Positions 53,157 through 62,733 are shown, counted from the stretch's first letter. The stretch: DNA of 64,000 nucleotides from JASEGV01 sp947085405 (GCA_947085405.1 CAMTWO010000015.1:1-64000), one strand, 5' to 3'. The notes: generated from the sequence alone by a model not told the origin. Made by a program: numbers and translations.

Positions 53157-53517
53157 TTTTAAATCTCCATAAAATTATTTTTGTGTCGTCTAATAAATAA
53201 TATACAATAACGAATCATGAATATCCAAATCATTTTGAACAGTTTCAAACTCTTGAAAGAAAACAATTACTTTCTGCGTGCTACTGCTTCAATATATTTT
53301 GAAAAAGCATCCGGTTTTCCCGGCGGTGATATCTCGAACAATATGTTTAGCGTATCTTTACCTCGTTTCGTATATGTGAGTCGAAAGCATGGTGAAGCAG
53401 ACGAGATATCGCTCAGAAAGATTACCGAGTTTGTATCCTTCGAGAATTCAACTGTTGTGCGAATACCATAGCAGTTAAGACAATTAAACATAAGAGTGGC
53501 AAAATAAATACTTTAAT
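53157..53517. other. Intergenic stretch with one doubtful small frame
   Basis: 361 bases. A minus-strand frame at 53267-53491 (74 residues) ends FEISPPGKPDAFSKYIEAV-ARRK and looks more protein-like than the overlapping plus-strand frame at 53217-53471, but has no recognisable family, ribosome site or promoter. It may be the remnant of a lost gene. No repeat was noticed. Confidence 0.3.
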
Positions 53518-54120
53518 TTATTGAAACATACATTTTAATACTATAGCTGTTTTCAAGCATTTTTGAAGATACTCATCTCTGGAAATTTCAACCGCTCCAA
53601 ATTTTTTCAGATGCGGTGTAATATATTGTGTGTCTAAAAGTTTGAAACCTTTTTGTTTCAATCTTTCTACCAAAACAACTAATGCAACTTTAGAGGCATC
53701 CTTAATCAGGCTGAACATAGATTCGCCGAAGAAGGCGCCGACGAGTGCAACACCGTAAAGCCCGCCGACGAGTTTGTTGTTTTGCCAGCTCTCAACACTA
53801 TGAGCATAACCGAGTCGGTGAAGTTCAAGGTAGCTCTGAACTATTTCTTCTGATATCCAGGTATCATCTCTTTTAGCACAATTTCGAATTACATCTTCAA
53901 ACGAGTGGTCAATTCGTATCTCGAAAATATTTTTCTTTATCGTTTGCTTTAAACTTCTTGAGATTTTAAAAGTATCTAATGGAATAATTGCACGCGGGTC
54001 GGGCGAATACCAGTGTATTTCTCCATCTCGCGAATCAGCCATAGGGAAGTAACCGGCTGAGTATGCCGCAAGCAACAATTCTGATGGGATAGTATTCTGT
54101 TTTAGCTTTTTTGTTATCAC
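53518..54120 (-). CDS. aat: Leucyl/phenylalanyl-tRNA-protein transferase
   Basis: 200 residues. Seen: LLLAAYSAGYFPMADSRDGEIHWYSPDPRAIIPL (in parts) at the N-terminus, TWISEEIVQSYLELHRLGYAHSVESW, GGLYGVALVGAFFGESMFS and the C-terminal LLDTQYITPHLKKFGAVEISR. Adds Leu or Phe to proteins with N-terminal Lys or Arg, marking them for ClpAP degradation (N-end rule). Confidence 0.94.
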   Translation of the reverse strand: MITKKLKQNTIPSELLLAAYSAGYFPMADSRDGEIHWYSPDPRAIIPLDTFKISRSLKQTIKKNIFEIRIDHSFEDVIRNCAKRDDTWISEEIVQSYLELHRLGYAHSVESWQNNKLVGGLYGVALVGAFFGESMFSLIKDASKVALVVLVERLKQKGFKLLDTQYITPHLKKFGAVEISRDEYLQKCLKTAIVLKCMFQ

Positions 54121-54124
54121 ACTT

Positions 54125-54385
54125 TTATTTCAGAGGTTCAATCTTATCCAATTTTTGATATTGTGTTGCCTGATGCCAAACTTTAGAAATTTCAAGTCTA
54201 TGAATGATCGCCCATTCTGTTACCAAACCAAAGGCACGCGGTGGTAAGTAACCCGATAATATTCCCAGGTCCTCAATTAAAAATAGGGCTTCATATTCAC
54301 CGTATACTGCATGGAAATGCGGTGGTTGATGATCATTATAATAAATATAAATTATTATCCCAAAGAATCTGGAAATTTCAGGCAT
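54125..54385 (-). CDS. DUF4160 protein
   Basis: 86 residues with the DUF4160 opening PEISRFFGIIIYIYYNDHQPPHFHAVYGEYEA. The HQPPHFH histidine cluster could bind metal. It follows the DUF2442 gene by 11 bases. Established observation: DUF4160-DUF2442 pairs are frequent and are suspected toxin-antitoxin or regulatory modules, without proven activity known to me. Complete. Confidence 0.78.
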   Translation of the reverse strand: MPEISRFFGIIIYIYYNDHQPPHFHAVYGEYEALFLIEDLGILSGYLPPRAFGLVTEWAIIHRLEISKVWHQATQYQKLDKIEPLK

Positions 54386-54396
54386 AATATTTTTGT

Positions 54397-54675
54397 TTAA
54401 ATGTGTTCAACCTGTTTGTTTAATATGGACATAGGATCGAGATTTAAGATTTTTGCGTATAGTGTATCAGGGCATAGGTCTATCTCGTCTTTCCATACCA
54501 AGGTATGGCTTTGAGAATCTATGCTGAAGGAGTTAAACTCTTTGGGATCTTTCCAAAGTGAGAAAACGCCTTTACCCACTAAATCCGAAAGATCAACTAT
54601 TCCTTCGACTCGGTCAGAAAATTTTATCCATATTTTGTAATTTTCCAGCGGCTTTGCTTCAATAATTTTGTGCAT
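54397..54675 (-). CDS. DUF2442 protein, partner of DUF4160
   Basis: 92 residues, KIWIKFSDRVEGIVDLSDLVGKGVFSLWKDP and the conserved LVWKDEIDLCPDTLYAKI. This is the form of DUF2442 with a DLCPDTLY motif, distinct from the copy at 50830-51138. It precedes DUF4160 in a likely two-gene operon. Function unknown. Confidence 0.75.
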   Translation of the reverse strand: MHKIIEAKPLENYKIWIKFSDRVEGIVDLSDLVGKGVFSLWKDPKEFNSFSIDSQSHTLVWKDEIDLCPDTLYAKILNLDPMSILNKQVEHI

Positions 54676-54700
54676 AACTGTTACCTCTTAAAATTAAAAA

Positions 54701-55786
54701 TTAATCACCAAACGAAGTTCCAACGGAGCGGGCAGCAATAATCAGTTGAGCATCGGGTGAAACCAAGCGGAGTTTCCCGATAGCATCTATAATGGGAACA
54801 GGAACAACATCACGTCGTTGCAGACTAACCATAACTCCAAACTGTCCATTAGAAGCTGTGTGCAAAGCGGTTGCGCCAAAACGAGTTCCGAGAATCCTGT
54901 CGTAAGGTGTAGGACTTCCGCCCCGTTGAACGTGCCCTAATACGGTTACACGTGTTTCGAGACCTGTTTCTTCGCTGATTTTTTGTCCAACCAATTCACC
55001 GATGCCGCCTAAGCGCACAGGGTCGGTTCGTTTTTTATCCATCTCTTTTACAACAATTTCACCGTCGGCAGGTTTCGCACCTTCGGCAACACAAATGATG
55101 CTGAACTTTGCACCCTTGCTTCGCTGTAAAACTGTTTTATAAATTTTTTCCCAATGAAAAGGAATTTCTGGTATTAAAATAATATCAGCGCCACCGGCAA
55201 CACCGGCGCCGAGTGCAATCCAGCCGGCATATCTTCCCATTGTTTCTACGACCATAACCCGATGATGTGATGAAGCGGTAGTCTGCAAACGATCGACTGC
55301 TTCGGTGGCAACAGCGCGTGCGGAATCGTGACCGAAAGTAATATCGGTTGCATCTAAATCGTTATCGATAGTTTTTGGAATACCGATAATATTCATTCCC
55401 ATCTGACTGAATTTGTGGGAGATGTGCATAGTCCCATCGCCGCCGATAGCGAACAAAACATCAAGTTTCCAGTTCCGGTAGTTTTCGAGGGCTTGCTCGG
55501 AGGCATCAATAGTTCGAACACCGGTTGGTCCTTCGATAGGGTAATGGAACGGGTCGCCTTTGTTCGATGTGCCTAAAATTGTTCCGCCTACATTCAGTAT
55601 TCCTGTAACGTCGGACGGAGTTAGTTCACGCATTCTGCCTTCAACGAGTCCTTCAAAACCATCGAGGACACCAACTACTTTTACATTGAAGAAATTCATA
55701 GCTGGTTTGGCAATGCTTCGTATAACTGCATTTAATCCCGGACAATCGCCGCCGCCTGTTAATATACCGATTCTTTTTAATTGCAT
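54701..55786 (-). CDS. pfkA: 6-phosphofructokinase
   Basis: 361 residues. GGDCPGLNAVIRS at the N-terminus, GTSNKGDPF, IGGDGTM, GIPKTIDNDLDATDITFG, and METMGRYAGWIALGAG. The position equivalent to residue 104 of the E. coli enzyme is Gly (GGDGT), expected for ATP use, while position 124 is Lys (PKTIDND), as in PPi-dependent enzymes. Such mixed group III enzymes include ATP-dependent members. Phosphorylates fructose-6-P in glycolysis. Follows the aeRF1-like gene by 21 bases on the same strand. Confidence 0.92.
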   Translation of the reverse strand: MQLKRIGILTGGGDCPGLNAVIRSIAKPAMNFFNVKVVGVLDGFEGLVEGRMRELTPSDVTGILNVGGTILGTSNKGDPFHYPIEGPTGVRTIDASEQALENYRNWKLDVLFAIGGDGTMHISHKFSQMGMNIIGIPKTIDNDLDATDITFGHDSARAVATEAVDRLQTTASSHHRVMVVETMGRYAGWIALGAGVAGGADIILIPEIPFHWEKIYKTVLQRSKGAKFSIICVAEGAKPADGEIVVKEMDKKRTDPVRLGGIGELVGQKISEETGLETRVTVLGHVQRGGSPTPYDRILGTRFGATALHTASNGQFGVMVSLQRRDVVPVPIIDAIGKLRLVSPDAQLIIAARSVGTSFGD

Positions 55787-55807
55787 ATTATCCTATGTTG
55801 TTATTGT

Positions 55808-56965
55808 TTAATAGCGCCAAAGTGCGCCAATGCCTTGTTTATTAAAAATATCTGATACTTTGTCGGATACTATATTTAATGGTGTTTTATATTTGCGCAA
55901 TAGTGGTGGAATTAAAGTTTTCATTGATCCTACACGCAAATTTTTCGAGATACAATGCGAGCATTCTTTGGCATCTTTCGTCATCACATAACCGCAGTCG
56001 TGGCATTCTACTAAAATTTTATCCGAACCGTTAGTTATTGCCACGGTATTTGAACGTCCTTCTTGAATCAATTTAAGAACTTTTTTAATTCCTAAACTTG
56101 CAGATGTATTTGTTGCCGATCTTTCTATAATTTCATCGATTAATTTTTGTTCCTTTGTACGTTCAAAGTTTTGAAAAATTTGTTGAGCCGCCGAAATAAT
56201 TTCTTTGATGGAAGATTCGCGGGCTAACGGAATTTTACCGATAACGGTAACCTCGTTCGTATTGAGGCATTTTTGAAACATATCGGTTTGCGAATCCAAT
56301 CCGGCTAAAACAATCTCGTTTACGTGAAACTGCTTTTTCATCGCTTCTATGGATGAAGTGCAGTGCTTCCAGAATTTTTGTACTTCTTCCGATATGTGGC
56401 GTTCTACAATTTCTTTAGTATCACCGCCACGCAAACCGGGGATAGCTTTTTCGCGCATAATATTTTCCGGCGGCAGGTGTTTACTCTGCCAGGCGAGTGT
56501 ATCCGACGAGATAGTTTCTTCCCATTCTTTAACTACTTCATTTAAACCAATAATGTAGTAGTGGATTTTTTCCGACGCTATTTTGATAATGCCGTAATTA
56601 CGGTACTCTTCTAGTATCCAATCGAGTTGTCCAATGCTTGGTTTGCCCCACCACACTTCGTTGGTTACCTTAATTTGTGGATGAGCCGCTTCAAAAAAAC
56701 CAGTTCCCGAAAAAAGAATAAGCGATTTACCATCCGAGATGCGGTATTCTGCTTCCTCTAAAATATTTGAATGAATTTTTTCAAAATCTTTCAGATGACT
56801 TTGAGGTAAATCGTTTCGTATAGATTTTAATGAATCTTTTAACCATATCTGTGCTGCCGCTCTATTCCTTCCTATAACTGTCGGATCAGTCTCAAGATAA
56901 ACACTCATAACTTGATCTGAATTTACCGACATCATTTTATCAAACAGGGATCGTAATTTTAACAT
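55808..56965 (-). CDS. Bacterial aeRF1/eRF1-like protein
   Basis: 385 residues from ATG 56965, chosen because GAGGAG lies 8 bases upstream; the longer frame to 57022 overlaps the methyltransferase gene. Domain order resembles archaeo-eukaryotic release factors: an N-terminal domain (VYLETDP...), a middle domain with IPGLRGGDTKEIVERHISEEV where GGD (180-182) stands at the place of the GGQ motif, and an eL30-like domain with a zinc-ribbon insertion C-x2-C-x10-C-x2-C (ECHDCGYVMTKDAKECSHC) before the end. Established: such bacterial homologues (baeRF/VLRF1-related) are proposed to act on stalled ribosomes or tRNA. With Gln replaced by Asp, hydrolysis of peptidyl-tRNA by the classical mechanism is doubtful. 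Confidence 0.7.
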   Translation of the reverse strand: MLKLRSLFDKMMSVNSDQVMSVYLETDPTVIGRNRAAAQIWLKDSLKSIRNDLPQSHLKDFEKIHSNILEEAEYRISDGKSLILFSGTGFFEAAHPQIKVTNEVWWGKPSIGQLDWILEEYRNYGIIKIASEKIHYYIIGLNEVVKEWEETISSDTLAWQSKHLPPENIMREKAIPGLRGGDTKEIVERHISEEVQKFWKHCTSSIEAMKKQFHVNEIVLAGLDSQTDMFQKCLNTNEVTVIGKIPLARESSIKEIISAAQQIFQNFERTKEQKLIDEIIERSATNTSASLGIKKVLKLIQEGRSNTVAITNGSDKILVECHDCGYVMTKDAKECSHCISKNLRVGSMKTLIPPLLRKYKTPLNIVSDKVSDIFNKQGIGALWRY

Positions 56966-57006
56966 AGTTAAATCTCCTCGCTTAATTGTTTGTTGTTTTT
57001 CATCTT

Positions 57007-57621
57007 TTACCTTTTCTTCCATAGCATCAGCATTTCTTTGCCGAGCCTGGGTTTTACAGAAGTTTTTGGAATTTCAGAATAAATTAGTTTAAATGTTTTA
57101 GATAAATGTGATTCAATTTCTTTAATATCGACGGCATAAGGTGGACCGCCGTCGCGATTATCAATAGGAAAAAAAAGCCCGATAAATATTCCACCGGGTT
57201 TGAGCATGCGTTGGACATTATCGAGAAATTCTATCCGTCGTTCAGTGTCGATGGCGCAGTAGGTTACATACTCTAATACATAATCGAACTTGTGTAATAA
57301 TTTACCGGGTAATTCAAAAACATTCGCTTCGATTGTTTCGACATGTATCTTTGCTTTTTTTGCGAGCCTTCGGGTTTCCCGTATCGCACTCGCCGAAAAA
57401 TCAATGGCAGTTACAAGATAATTTTGTTTTGCAAACAGTATTGCATCATGCCCTCTGCCGCAACCGATTACTACAATTTTCCCCGAATTTTCTAATTTGC
57501 CAGATTTGAGCAATGATTCAAATACCGGTGTTGGTGTGCCTAAATCCCAATCGTCGGTTCTATGTTTATAGCGATGTTCCCAATATTCAGGGCTGCTAAC
57601 GTCAGTAATTATTTTATTCAT
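57007..57621 (-). CDS. SAM-dependent methyltransferase (TPMT-like)
   Basis: 204 residues. Begins SPEYWEHRYKHRTDDWDLGTPTPVF, the signature of thiopurine-S-methyltransferase-like bacterial enzymes, with SAM-binding VVIGCGRGHDAILFA (near 48) and VTAIDFSASAI. These often detoxify chalcogenides (Te, Se) or thiols. It overlaps addB by 8 bases and precedes the aeRF1-like gene, forming an operon addB-methyltransferase-aeRF1-like-pfkA. The substrate is not known. Confidence 0.85.
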   Translation of the reverse strand: MNKIITDVSSPEYWEHRYKHRTDDWDLGTPTPVFESLLKSGKLENSGKIVVIGCGRGHDAILFAKQNYLVTAIDFSASAIRETRRLAKKAKIHVETIEANVFELPGKLLHKFDYVLEYVTYCAIDTERRIEFLDNVQRMLKPGGIFIGLFFPIDNRDGGPPYAVDIKEIESHLSKTFKLIYSEIPKTSVKPRLGKEMLMLWKKR

Positions 57622-60600
57622 TAATAGGGTTTTTGTTCTGTTTCCGACAAATCATATCAAAACTGCAATACTCGCAAGCTTTCGGCATCTTCTCTTGTGT
57701 AGTAATTGGAAATTCACCTTTTGCGATCGAGCCAACATATTCGTTCACATACTTTATTGATTTTCCGATTATCCTGCGAAGTTCAGTTTCGTTATCTAAT
57801 ACAGATGCTTGTTTCCGTGTATGTATGAATGCTTTATTTTTTAACTCTGAATTTGCGAGAGCAATTTTTTCTGTTACAGGAATTTTCAAGCTGTAATAAG
57901 TAGCTGCCGCCGGTTTCAATTGTTTATTTTGTTCAGATAAAATTTTTTCTACTGCAAATAAATAAATTGGTAACTGTAAAGCAAGTCCCGACTCGATGTC
58001 GGCAAAATCATCGAACTTGCTTCCGGTTTTGTAATCTACAACTGAGAAGAATTCGTTGCCAACTTCAACCCGGTCGATTTTACCCCGAACCTTAATATTA
58101 CCCACCAATACAGGTTCTTTTTTGGATAATTCAGGGTCGGTAAGTTTGACGCTGCCCACCCGGCTTCCAAATGCTACTTCAAAATAAGCGGGCACAACAT
58201 CGAGTTTTCGGTCTCTTTCTGCGTCAAGAAATTCTTGAATAATGCCTTTCCGGCTGCCTCGTCCTAAAATCAATTCCTTTTCCAAAAAGTATAACAGGTC
58301 GGACGATTCGAGCGAGTCTAATTTTGTCCGTGTTAAATCTATCAGGTTATTTACAGCTTCGGCGAATTGTTCTTCGTTACATTCAAAAAGAGGGGGTAGG
58401 TTCATTTCACGCCGTCCAACATAAAATTGGAATAAAACTTCGTGCAAAATGCTTCCTTTCTCGATCGGAGTAATTCCTTCTTCCAATTCTTCTAATACAT
58501 TGAGTCGTAAAATATTATCGGCAAAATATTTAAACGGACATTTAGCATACTTTTCGAGTTGAGTAATCGAGTAAGTTTTATCGAGTGTTTTTTCTAAAGA
58601 TTTCCGCGACGAATCGGATAAAGCGTCGTAAATTTTTCCGTTGTATTCTAACATCGGGTCGGACATTGATCTGCTATTTTCGATTTCGATTGCTTTAAAA
58701 ATAAACTCGATATGACGAAGCATCCTTTTGTCTAACAACTGATTGTTTTTGTATGCCGGATTGATTCCTTTATTACTGCCGATTCGTTGTAGTAGTTCTT
58801 CTTCCGTGTAAACTGCATCAGTCATTTTCTCGGGCAAAGCCTTCTGCCAATCCCGACAGTCAAGAATTTTCAACAATGAATTTACAAAAGGCGATCGGAC
58901 TAATTCATTATCACCGTCTTTTTTGGGATATGTGATGAAAAGATTTTCAGAAAAATTGGTTATGCATTGGTAAAATAAATATCGCTTTTCGGTGAGATGA
59001 TATAGTTCTTTTTTCTTCTGCCGGCTGCTGCTGTAAAATATTTCGGGTGAATATGGGGGAGGAAATTCACCGTCGACCAATCCGATCGCAAACATTATGT
59101 CAAATTCTAATCCTCGTGTTTCTTCAAACGATGTTATATAAATTCCGTAACCGTATTTTTGGCGGATGTTATAACGCGTTTGTGATACCGCCGCCTTTAA
59201 TTGCTCGATATAAAATTTTAAGTGTTGTGGCTCTTTTTCTTTCGCCTGAAAAGTCAATAAATCTATTAAGTCATCCAATAACTGTAAAAACTTTTGATAT
59301 GCCCGCGTATCTTTTTCGAGCAGTTCAAAATTACCAGTCGGAAACTTTAAAATATTTTCAGGTACTCGGAGCCGATTTAGAAGTTCTACTAGAGCGTTGC
59401 GGAATTCAAAGGGAGTTAATTGGGTCTCGAAAGGGTGTAAAAAATTTTCAAGAAGCAAAATATCGTTCAGTGCTTTTTGCAAACTATCGATTTCGTTTTT
59501 CAGATGATGAATTTCAATTTCATCATCCTTCGTATTCAAATCCCTTTGAATTTGATTTATACGGTTGGTAATGCGCGTTTTCCAAAAGTTCTTGCCTGCG
59601 GTAATTTTCAAAGCAACCGAAACTGCATAAAGGTTCCCGCCATCAATTGTCGTTTGTCCGTCAGTAAAAGTAAAAAACGAACTTGATAATGCCCGCATAA
59701 TATCGCGCTGACGAAAGTTGTTTTGGCAAATGTTTAAAAGCGAAATAATCGAAACAGCAACGGCTGATTGGTCGAGTGCAAAACGGTCTGTAATATTTGC
59801 CGGAATGCCGTATCGGGGGAAAATCTCGTGAAATAACTTTGTATAAATTTGCGGTTGATACATCGCAACGCAAATTTTACTCAAATCGTGTTCGGGTTCG
59901 TTATCCAATATGTTTTTAATTACTTTTGCGATAGCTTCTACTTCTTCTTCACGGTTGCGTGAGGAGATTAACGTAACCTTTTCGTATAAATCAAATTTTA
60001 ATATCGAGTCGTCAGAACGAAATAAGTTTTGCGTAACGTGTTGTTTGAACGATGGTTTTGATTCCGGCTGGTCGGAATGGTACTTAAAGCCGATTCTTAA
60101 AAATTTATCGAAGTTTTCTTTCAGGTGTCCGAACAATTCGTCGTTGTTCAAATAATAGTCGAACGAAATCACCATCCCCAAGTCATTTTTATGCTTGTTT
60201 ACTTTGAACTTCGAAACAGCATCTAACATAGTAATTTCAGGGTCGGAAAATTCATCAAATCCCGATACAAGAATTAACTCTGCGTTCTGAAATCTTTTCC
60301 AAAAATTATCGAGCGGGGGTAAAGTTGTAATGGTATTATTTAATTCCTTGAAGATACCGCCAACGTCAATAAATTGGTCGCCTAAAAGGGATTCATATTC
60401 TTCGTAAATGGTGAGTAAATCTTTAAGTTTTAGTTTCTCATCGCTCTGTGCCGATTCTAATTCTTCATAAAGCGAGGTCGGATAAATACCCGCTTCCTTC
60501 AAAGAATTAATTACGTTGATAATTTTTTCGAAAGTTCCTTTGGGGATTGAATATTTAATTCCTTGCGGCAGAAAATATAGAAGTTCATTCGCTTTATTGC

Positions 60601-60889
60601 GGATTGCATTTTCGAAGATTACTGCTTGTGTTGTAGCAGTTAAAAACTTTTTCGGCGGACAAAATAGAGTGTGGAGTTCGGCAGCAAAATTTTCTAAAGT
60701 AAAAATATTAAAAGCGGAGGCAGTGGTGTTGGGAGCGAGTTTAAGAAATTCGCGCTGAAGTTCACGTACTTTACGCCGTGTGGGTACGATAAAAATAAAA
60801 GTATCCGCTATATTATGAGCGATACGCTGCTTAATTTCAGCTTGAATATCAGATACTAATGAGAAGTTTTTATATAGAATAACCGGCAT
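57614..60889 (-). CDS. addB: AddB-like helicase/nuclease subunit (PD-(D/E)xK, Fe-S)
   Basis: 1091 residues. The N-terminus has FIFIVPTRRKVRELQREF but no Walker A, as in the Bacteroidota form. The C-terminal nuclease has D/E in RGKIDRVEVGNEFFSVVDYKTGS, and an Fe-S cluster from Cys in EKYAKCPFKYF and CEYCSFDMICR (one plus three Cys). With AddA it would process double-strand breaks for recombination. The addA gene is not in the window. First gene of the operon that continues with the methyltransferase. Confidence 0.85.
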   Translation of the reverse strand: MPVILYKNFSLVSDIQAEIKQRIAHNIADTFIFIVPTRRKVRELQREFLKLAPNTTASAFNIFTLENFAAELHTLFCPPKKFLTATTQAVIFENAIRNKANELLYFLPQGIKYSIPKGTFEKIINVINSLKEAGIYPTSLYEELESAQSDEKLKLKDLLTIYEEYESLLGDQFIDVGGIFKELNNTITTLPPLDNFWKRFQNAELILVSGFDEFSDPEITMLDAVSKFKVNKHKNDLGMVISFDYYLNNDELFGHLKENFDKFLRIGFKYHSDQPESKPSFKQHVTQNLFRSDDSILKFDLYEKVTLISSRNREEEVEAIAKVIKNILDNEPEHDLSKICVAMYQPQIYTKLFHEIFPRYGIPANITDRFALDQSAVAVSIISLLNICQNNFRQRDIMRALSSSFFTFTDGQTTIDGGNLYAVSVALKITAGKNFWKTRITNRINQIQRDLNTKDDEIEIHHLKNEIDSLQKALNDILLLENFLHPFETQLTPFEFRNALVELLNRLRVPENILKFPTGNFELLEKDTRAYQKFLQLLDDLIDLLTFQAKEKEPQHLKFYIEQLKAAVSQTRYNIRQKYGYGIYITSFEETRGLEFDIMFAIGLVDGEFPPPYSPEIFYSSSRQKKKELYHLTEKRYLFYQCITNFSENLFITYPKKDGDNELVRSPFVNSLLKILDCRDWQKALPEKMTDAVYTEEELLQRIGSNKGINPAYKNNQLLDKRMLRHIEFIFKAIEIENSRSMSDPMLEYNGKIYDALSDSSRKSLEKTLDKTYSITQLEKYAKCPFKYFADNILRLNVLEELEEGITPIEKGSILHEVLFQFYVGRREMNLPPLFECNEEQFAEAVNNLIDLTRTKLDSLESSDLLYFLEKELILGRGSRKGIIQEFLDAERDRKLDVVPAYFEVAFGSRVGSVKLTDPELSKKEPVLVGNIKVRGKIDRVEVGNEFFSVVDYKTGSKFDDFADIESGLALQLPIYLFAVEKILSEQNKQLKPAAATYYSLKIPVTEKIALANSELKNKAFIHTRKQASVLDNETELRRIIGKSIKYVNEYVGSIAKGEFPITTQEKMPKACEYCSFDMICRKQNKNPINE

Positions 60890-60926
60890 TGATTGTTTTT
60901 TTCCGTAGTTAACCGGGTGAATAAAG

Positions 60927-61115
60927 TTATCTGAATCGTGCAGGAACGTATTTTTCGTATAGTTCGATAAGTTTTTTCTTTGATAATGAATCTAAGTCTT
61001 CGTCGTCGTAGTCGCGCTTTCGGAACATATCGAACTCATCAACTTCGTACCGATTCATTTTTTTGTAATAATCTTTAAGTGCTTCAATAATTTTATGCTG
61101 TTCTACTTTTGTCAT
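60927..61115 (-). CDS. Small hypothetical protein
   Basis: 62 residues, MTKVEQHKIIEALKDYYKKM ... LSKKKLIELYEKYVPARFR, highly charged and helical. Stops 37 bases before the addB start on the same strand and begins 9 bases after the SRPBCC gene, so it is part of the same minus-strand run. No family recognised. Confidence 0.5.
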   Translation of the reverse strand: MTKVEQHKIIEALKDYYKKMNRYEVDEFDMFRKRDYDDEDLDSLSKKKLIELYEKYVPARFR

Positions 61116-61124
61116 TCAGAATTT

Positions 61125-61583
61125 TTATTTTGATTTTAGTGTATCTTTTTCGATGTATTTTTTCAACAAGTATAACGATTCTTCCCAACTGTTGAAAACA
61201 GCGTTGAAATTTTTTTCCCAAGCTGCACCGGAACCCGTTCCATATAGTTTGAAGGAAATATTGGTTTCCGATTTTTTCTTTTCAAATGTTAAAGTGAAGT
61301 CGATAGGTCCGATAGTTTTTTTGTTGGCAAAGAAATAATTCATTCCTGCAATTTTCAACATTTTGTTAAGTTCGAAGTCTTTAATTTTGCCGCAACAACT
61401 GTAAAAATCCCCGTCAGATTCAGCGTGCCATCCAATAGAGTAAGGTCCATCGATGCAAAGAGCTACGACAGCGCTGTGTGCATGAAGCCATGCAGTCAAA
61501 CGGTTAGGGTCGATAAATGATTGGAATAATAATTTAGGAGTGCTATCAATTGTTACCGACTTATGTAAAAGTTTCTTTTTCAT
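61125..61583 (-). CDS. SRPBCC (START-like) family protein
   Basis: 152 residues. KSVTIDSTPKLLFQSFIDPNRLTAWLH is the typical first strand-helix of AHSA1/START-like SRPBCC proteins, followed by FELNKMLKIAG, TLTFEKKKSETNISFKLYGTG and a C-terminal amphipathic helix (FNSWEESLYLLKKYIEKD). The fold offers a hydrophobic pocket; the ligand is unknown. Cytoplasmic. Confidence 0.75.
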   Translation of the reverse strand: MKKKLLHKSVTIDSTPKLLFQSFIDPNRLTAWLHAHSAVVALCIDGPYSIGWHAESDGDFYSCCGKIKDFELNKMLKIAGMNYFFANKKTIGPIDFTLTFEKKKSETNISFKLYGTGSGAAWEKNFNAVFNSWEESLYLLKKYIEKDTLKSK

Positions 61584-61621
61584 TTATTACCTCACTTTGA
61601 AATAAATTTCTTACTAAAGTC

Positions 61622-62104
61622 CTATTTGAATGAAATGAATTTTTTGATTAAGAACAGATACCAAATAATTTGTAACGGTATTTGCAAAATACATTCCAAA
61701 ATTCCACCCATCAGGAACAAATTGCTTTGTGGAACTACTGAAATATAAACTAATCCAAATTTATAAGCAAGCAAACTGGCGAGCGAAAAACCCATTCCAC
61801 CGCCGATAAACCAGAAGGGAATTCGTGTTAAAAAAGCCTTAATTGAGAAGGGATTTGCAATCATTTTGGAGATTGTAGCATACCATAATCTTTCCACAGC
61901 CCAGCCAAAGTAAAACAAACTGCTCGAAATTAAGAGTATCCCGAGAATATATTGGAAGTCAATTATTTTCTTAAATAGAAACGAGACAGCTACAACAAGT
62001 AATGCCAAACCTAAACTAAGAACAAAATTAAGTATCGTCCCCCATAATGGTTTTTGGAACCGGCTTTGTAATAAATATTTTTCGAGTATTCTGGATTGTA
62101 TCAT
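61622..62104 (-). CDS. Hypothetical membrane protein
   Basis: 160 residues with four predicted helices (about 22-45, 52-70, 92-112, 130-152). The start ATG overlaps the stop of the sua5 gene (ATGA at 62101-62104), so translation is coupled. No family recognised. Confidence 0.55.
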   Translation of the reverse strand: MIQSRILEKYLLQSRFQKPLWGTILNFVLSLGLALLVVAVSFLFKKIIDFQYILGILLISSSLFYFGWAVERLWYATISKMIANPFSIKAFLTRIPFWFIGGGMGFSLASLLAYKFGLVYISVVPQSNLFLMGGILECILQIPLQIIWYLFLIKKFISFK

Positions 62105-62733
62105 AAATTGTTTTCAACTGCCAAAATATGGCTAACGTCGCCCGCTCCTACGCGAATTAAAATTGGAGGTTCGGTTGTGAAATCAAGAACGGTCGAAGGT
62201 CCTGACATATTAATACCCCCATCCAATATTAAATCAACTTTTTTGCTAAATAATTTTATAATAATTTCTGGATTGTTAATAACCTCACCCGTGCCGTCTG
62301 TTACGCTGGCACTTAAAATAGGATGACCTAATTCTTTTACAAGCAATTGTGAGACGGTATTATTCGGGACACGAATTCCAACAGTCTTCCGTTTTGAAAT
62401 TAAACTTTTCGGCAGTTGTTTTAAACGGCTGGCTGGCAGGATGAATGTAAAAGGACCGGGAATTAATTGCTTCATAATTCTGTATGCTTGATTTGATACA
62501 AGTGCATATTCGCTGATGTGGCTTAGGTCCGAACAAACAAAACTGAATGGTTTTGATTTGTGTTGATTTTTTATCTGGTAAATTCTCTCGATAGCTTTTT
62601 TACTGAACACACTACACCCGATACCATACACTGTATCGGTCGGATATATTATCACCCCATCGTTTTGTAAAACTTCTACCGCACGTTTGATATGGCGCCC
62701 TTGTGGTGTTACATTATGTACTTTCAATTCCAT
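62101..62733 (-). CDS. L-threonylcarbamoyladenylate synthase (Sua5/YciO/YrdC family)
   Basis: 210 residues. DGVIIYPTDTVYGIGCSVFSKKAIERIYQIK, the KPFSFVC loop, PGPFTFILPAS and a SGPSTVLDFT-like stretch identify the family. It makes the TC-AMP intermediate for t6A37 in tRNA, or is the YciO paralogue. Divergent from tmk, with an intergenic region of 100 bases. Overlaps a membrane-protein gene by 4 bases. Confidence 0.88.
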   Translation of the reverse strand: MELKVHNVTPQGRHIKRAVEVLQNDGVIIYPTDTVYGIGCSVFSKKAIERIYQIKNQHKSKPFSFVCSDLSHISEYALVSNQAYRIMKQLIPGPFTFILPASRLKQLPKSLISKRKTVGIRVPNNTVSQLLVKELGHPILSASVTDGTGEVINNPEIIIKLFSKKVDLILDGGINMSGPSTVLDFTTEPPILIRVGAGDVSHILAVENNL

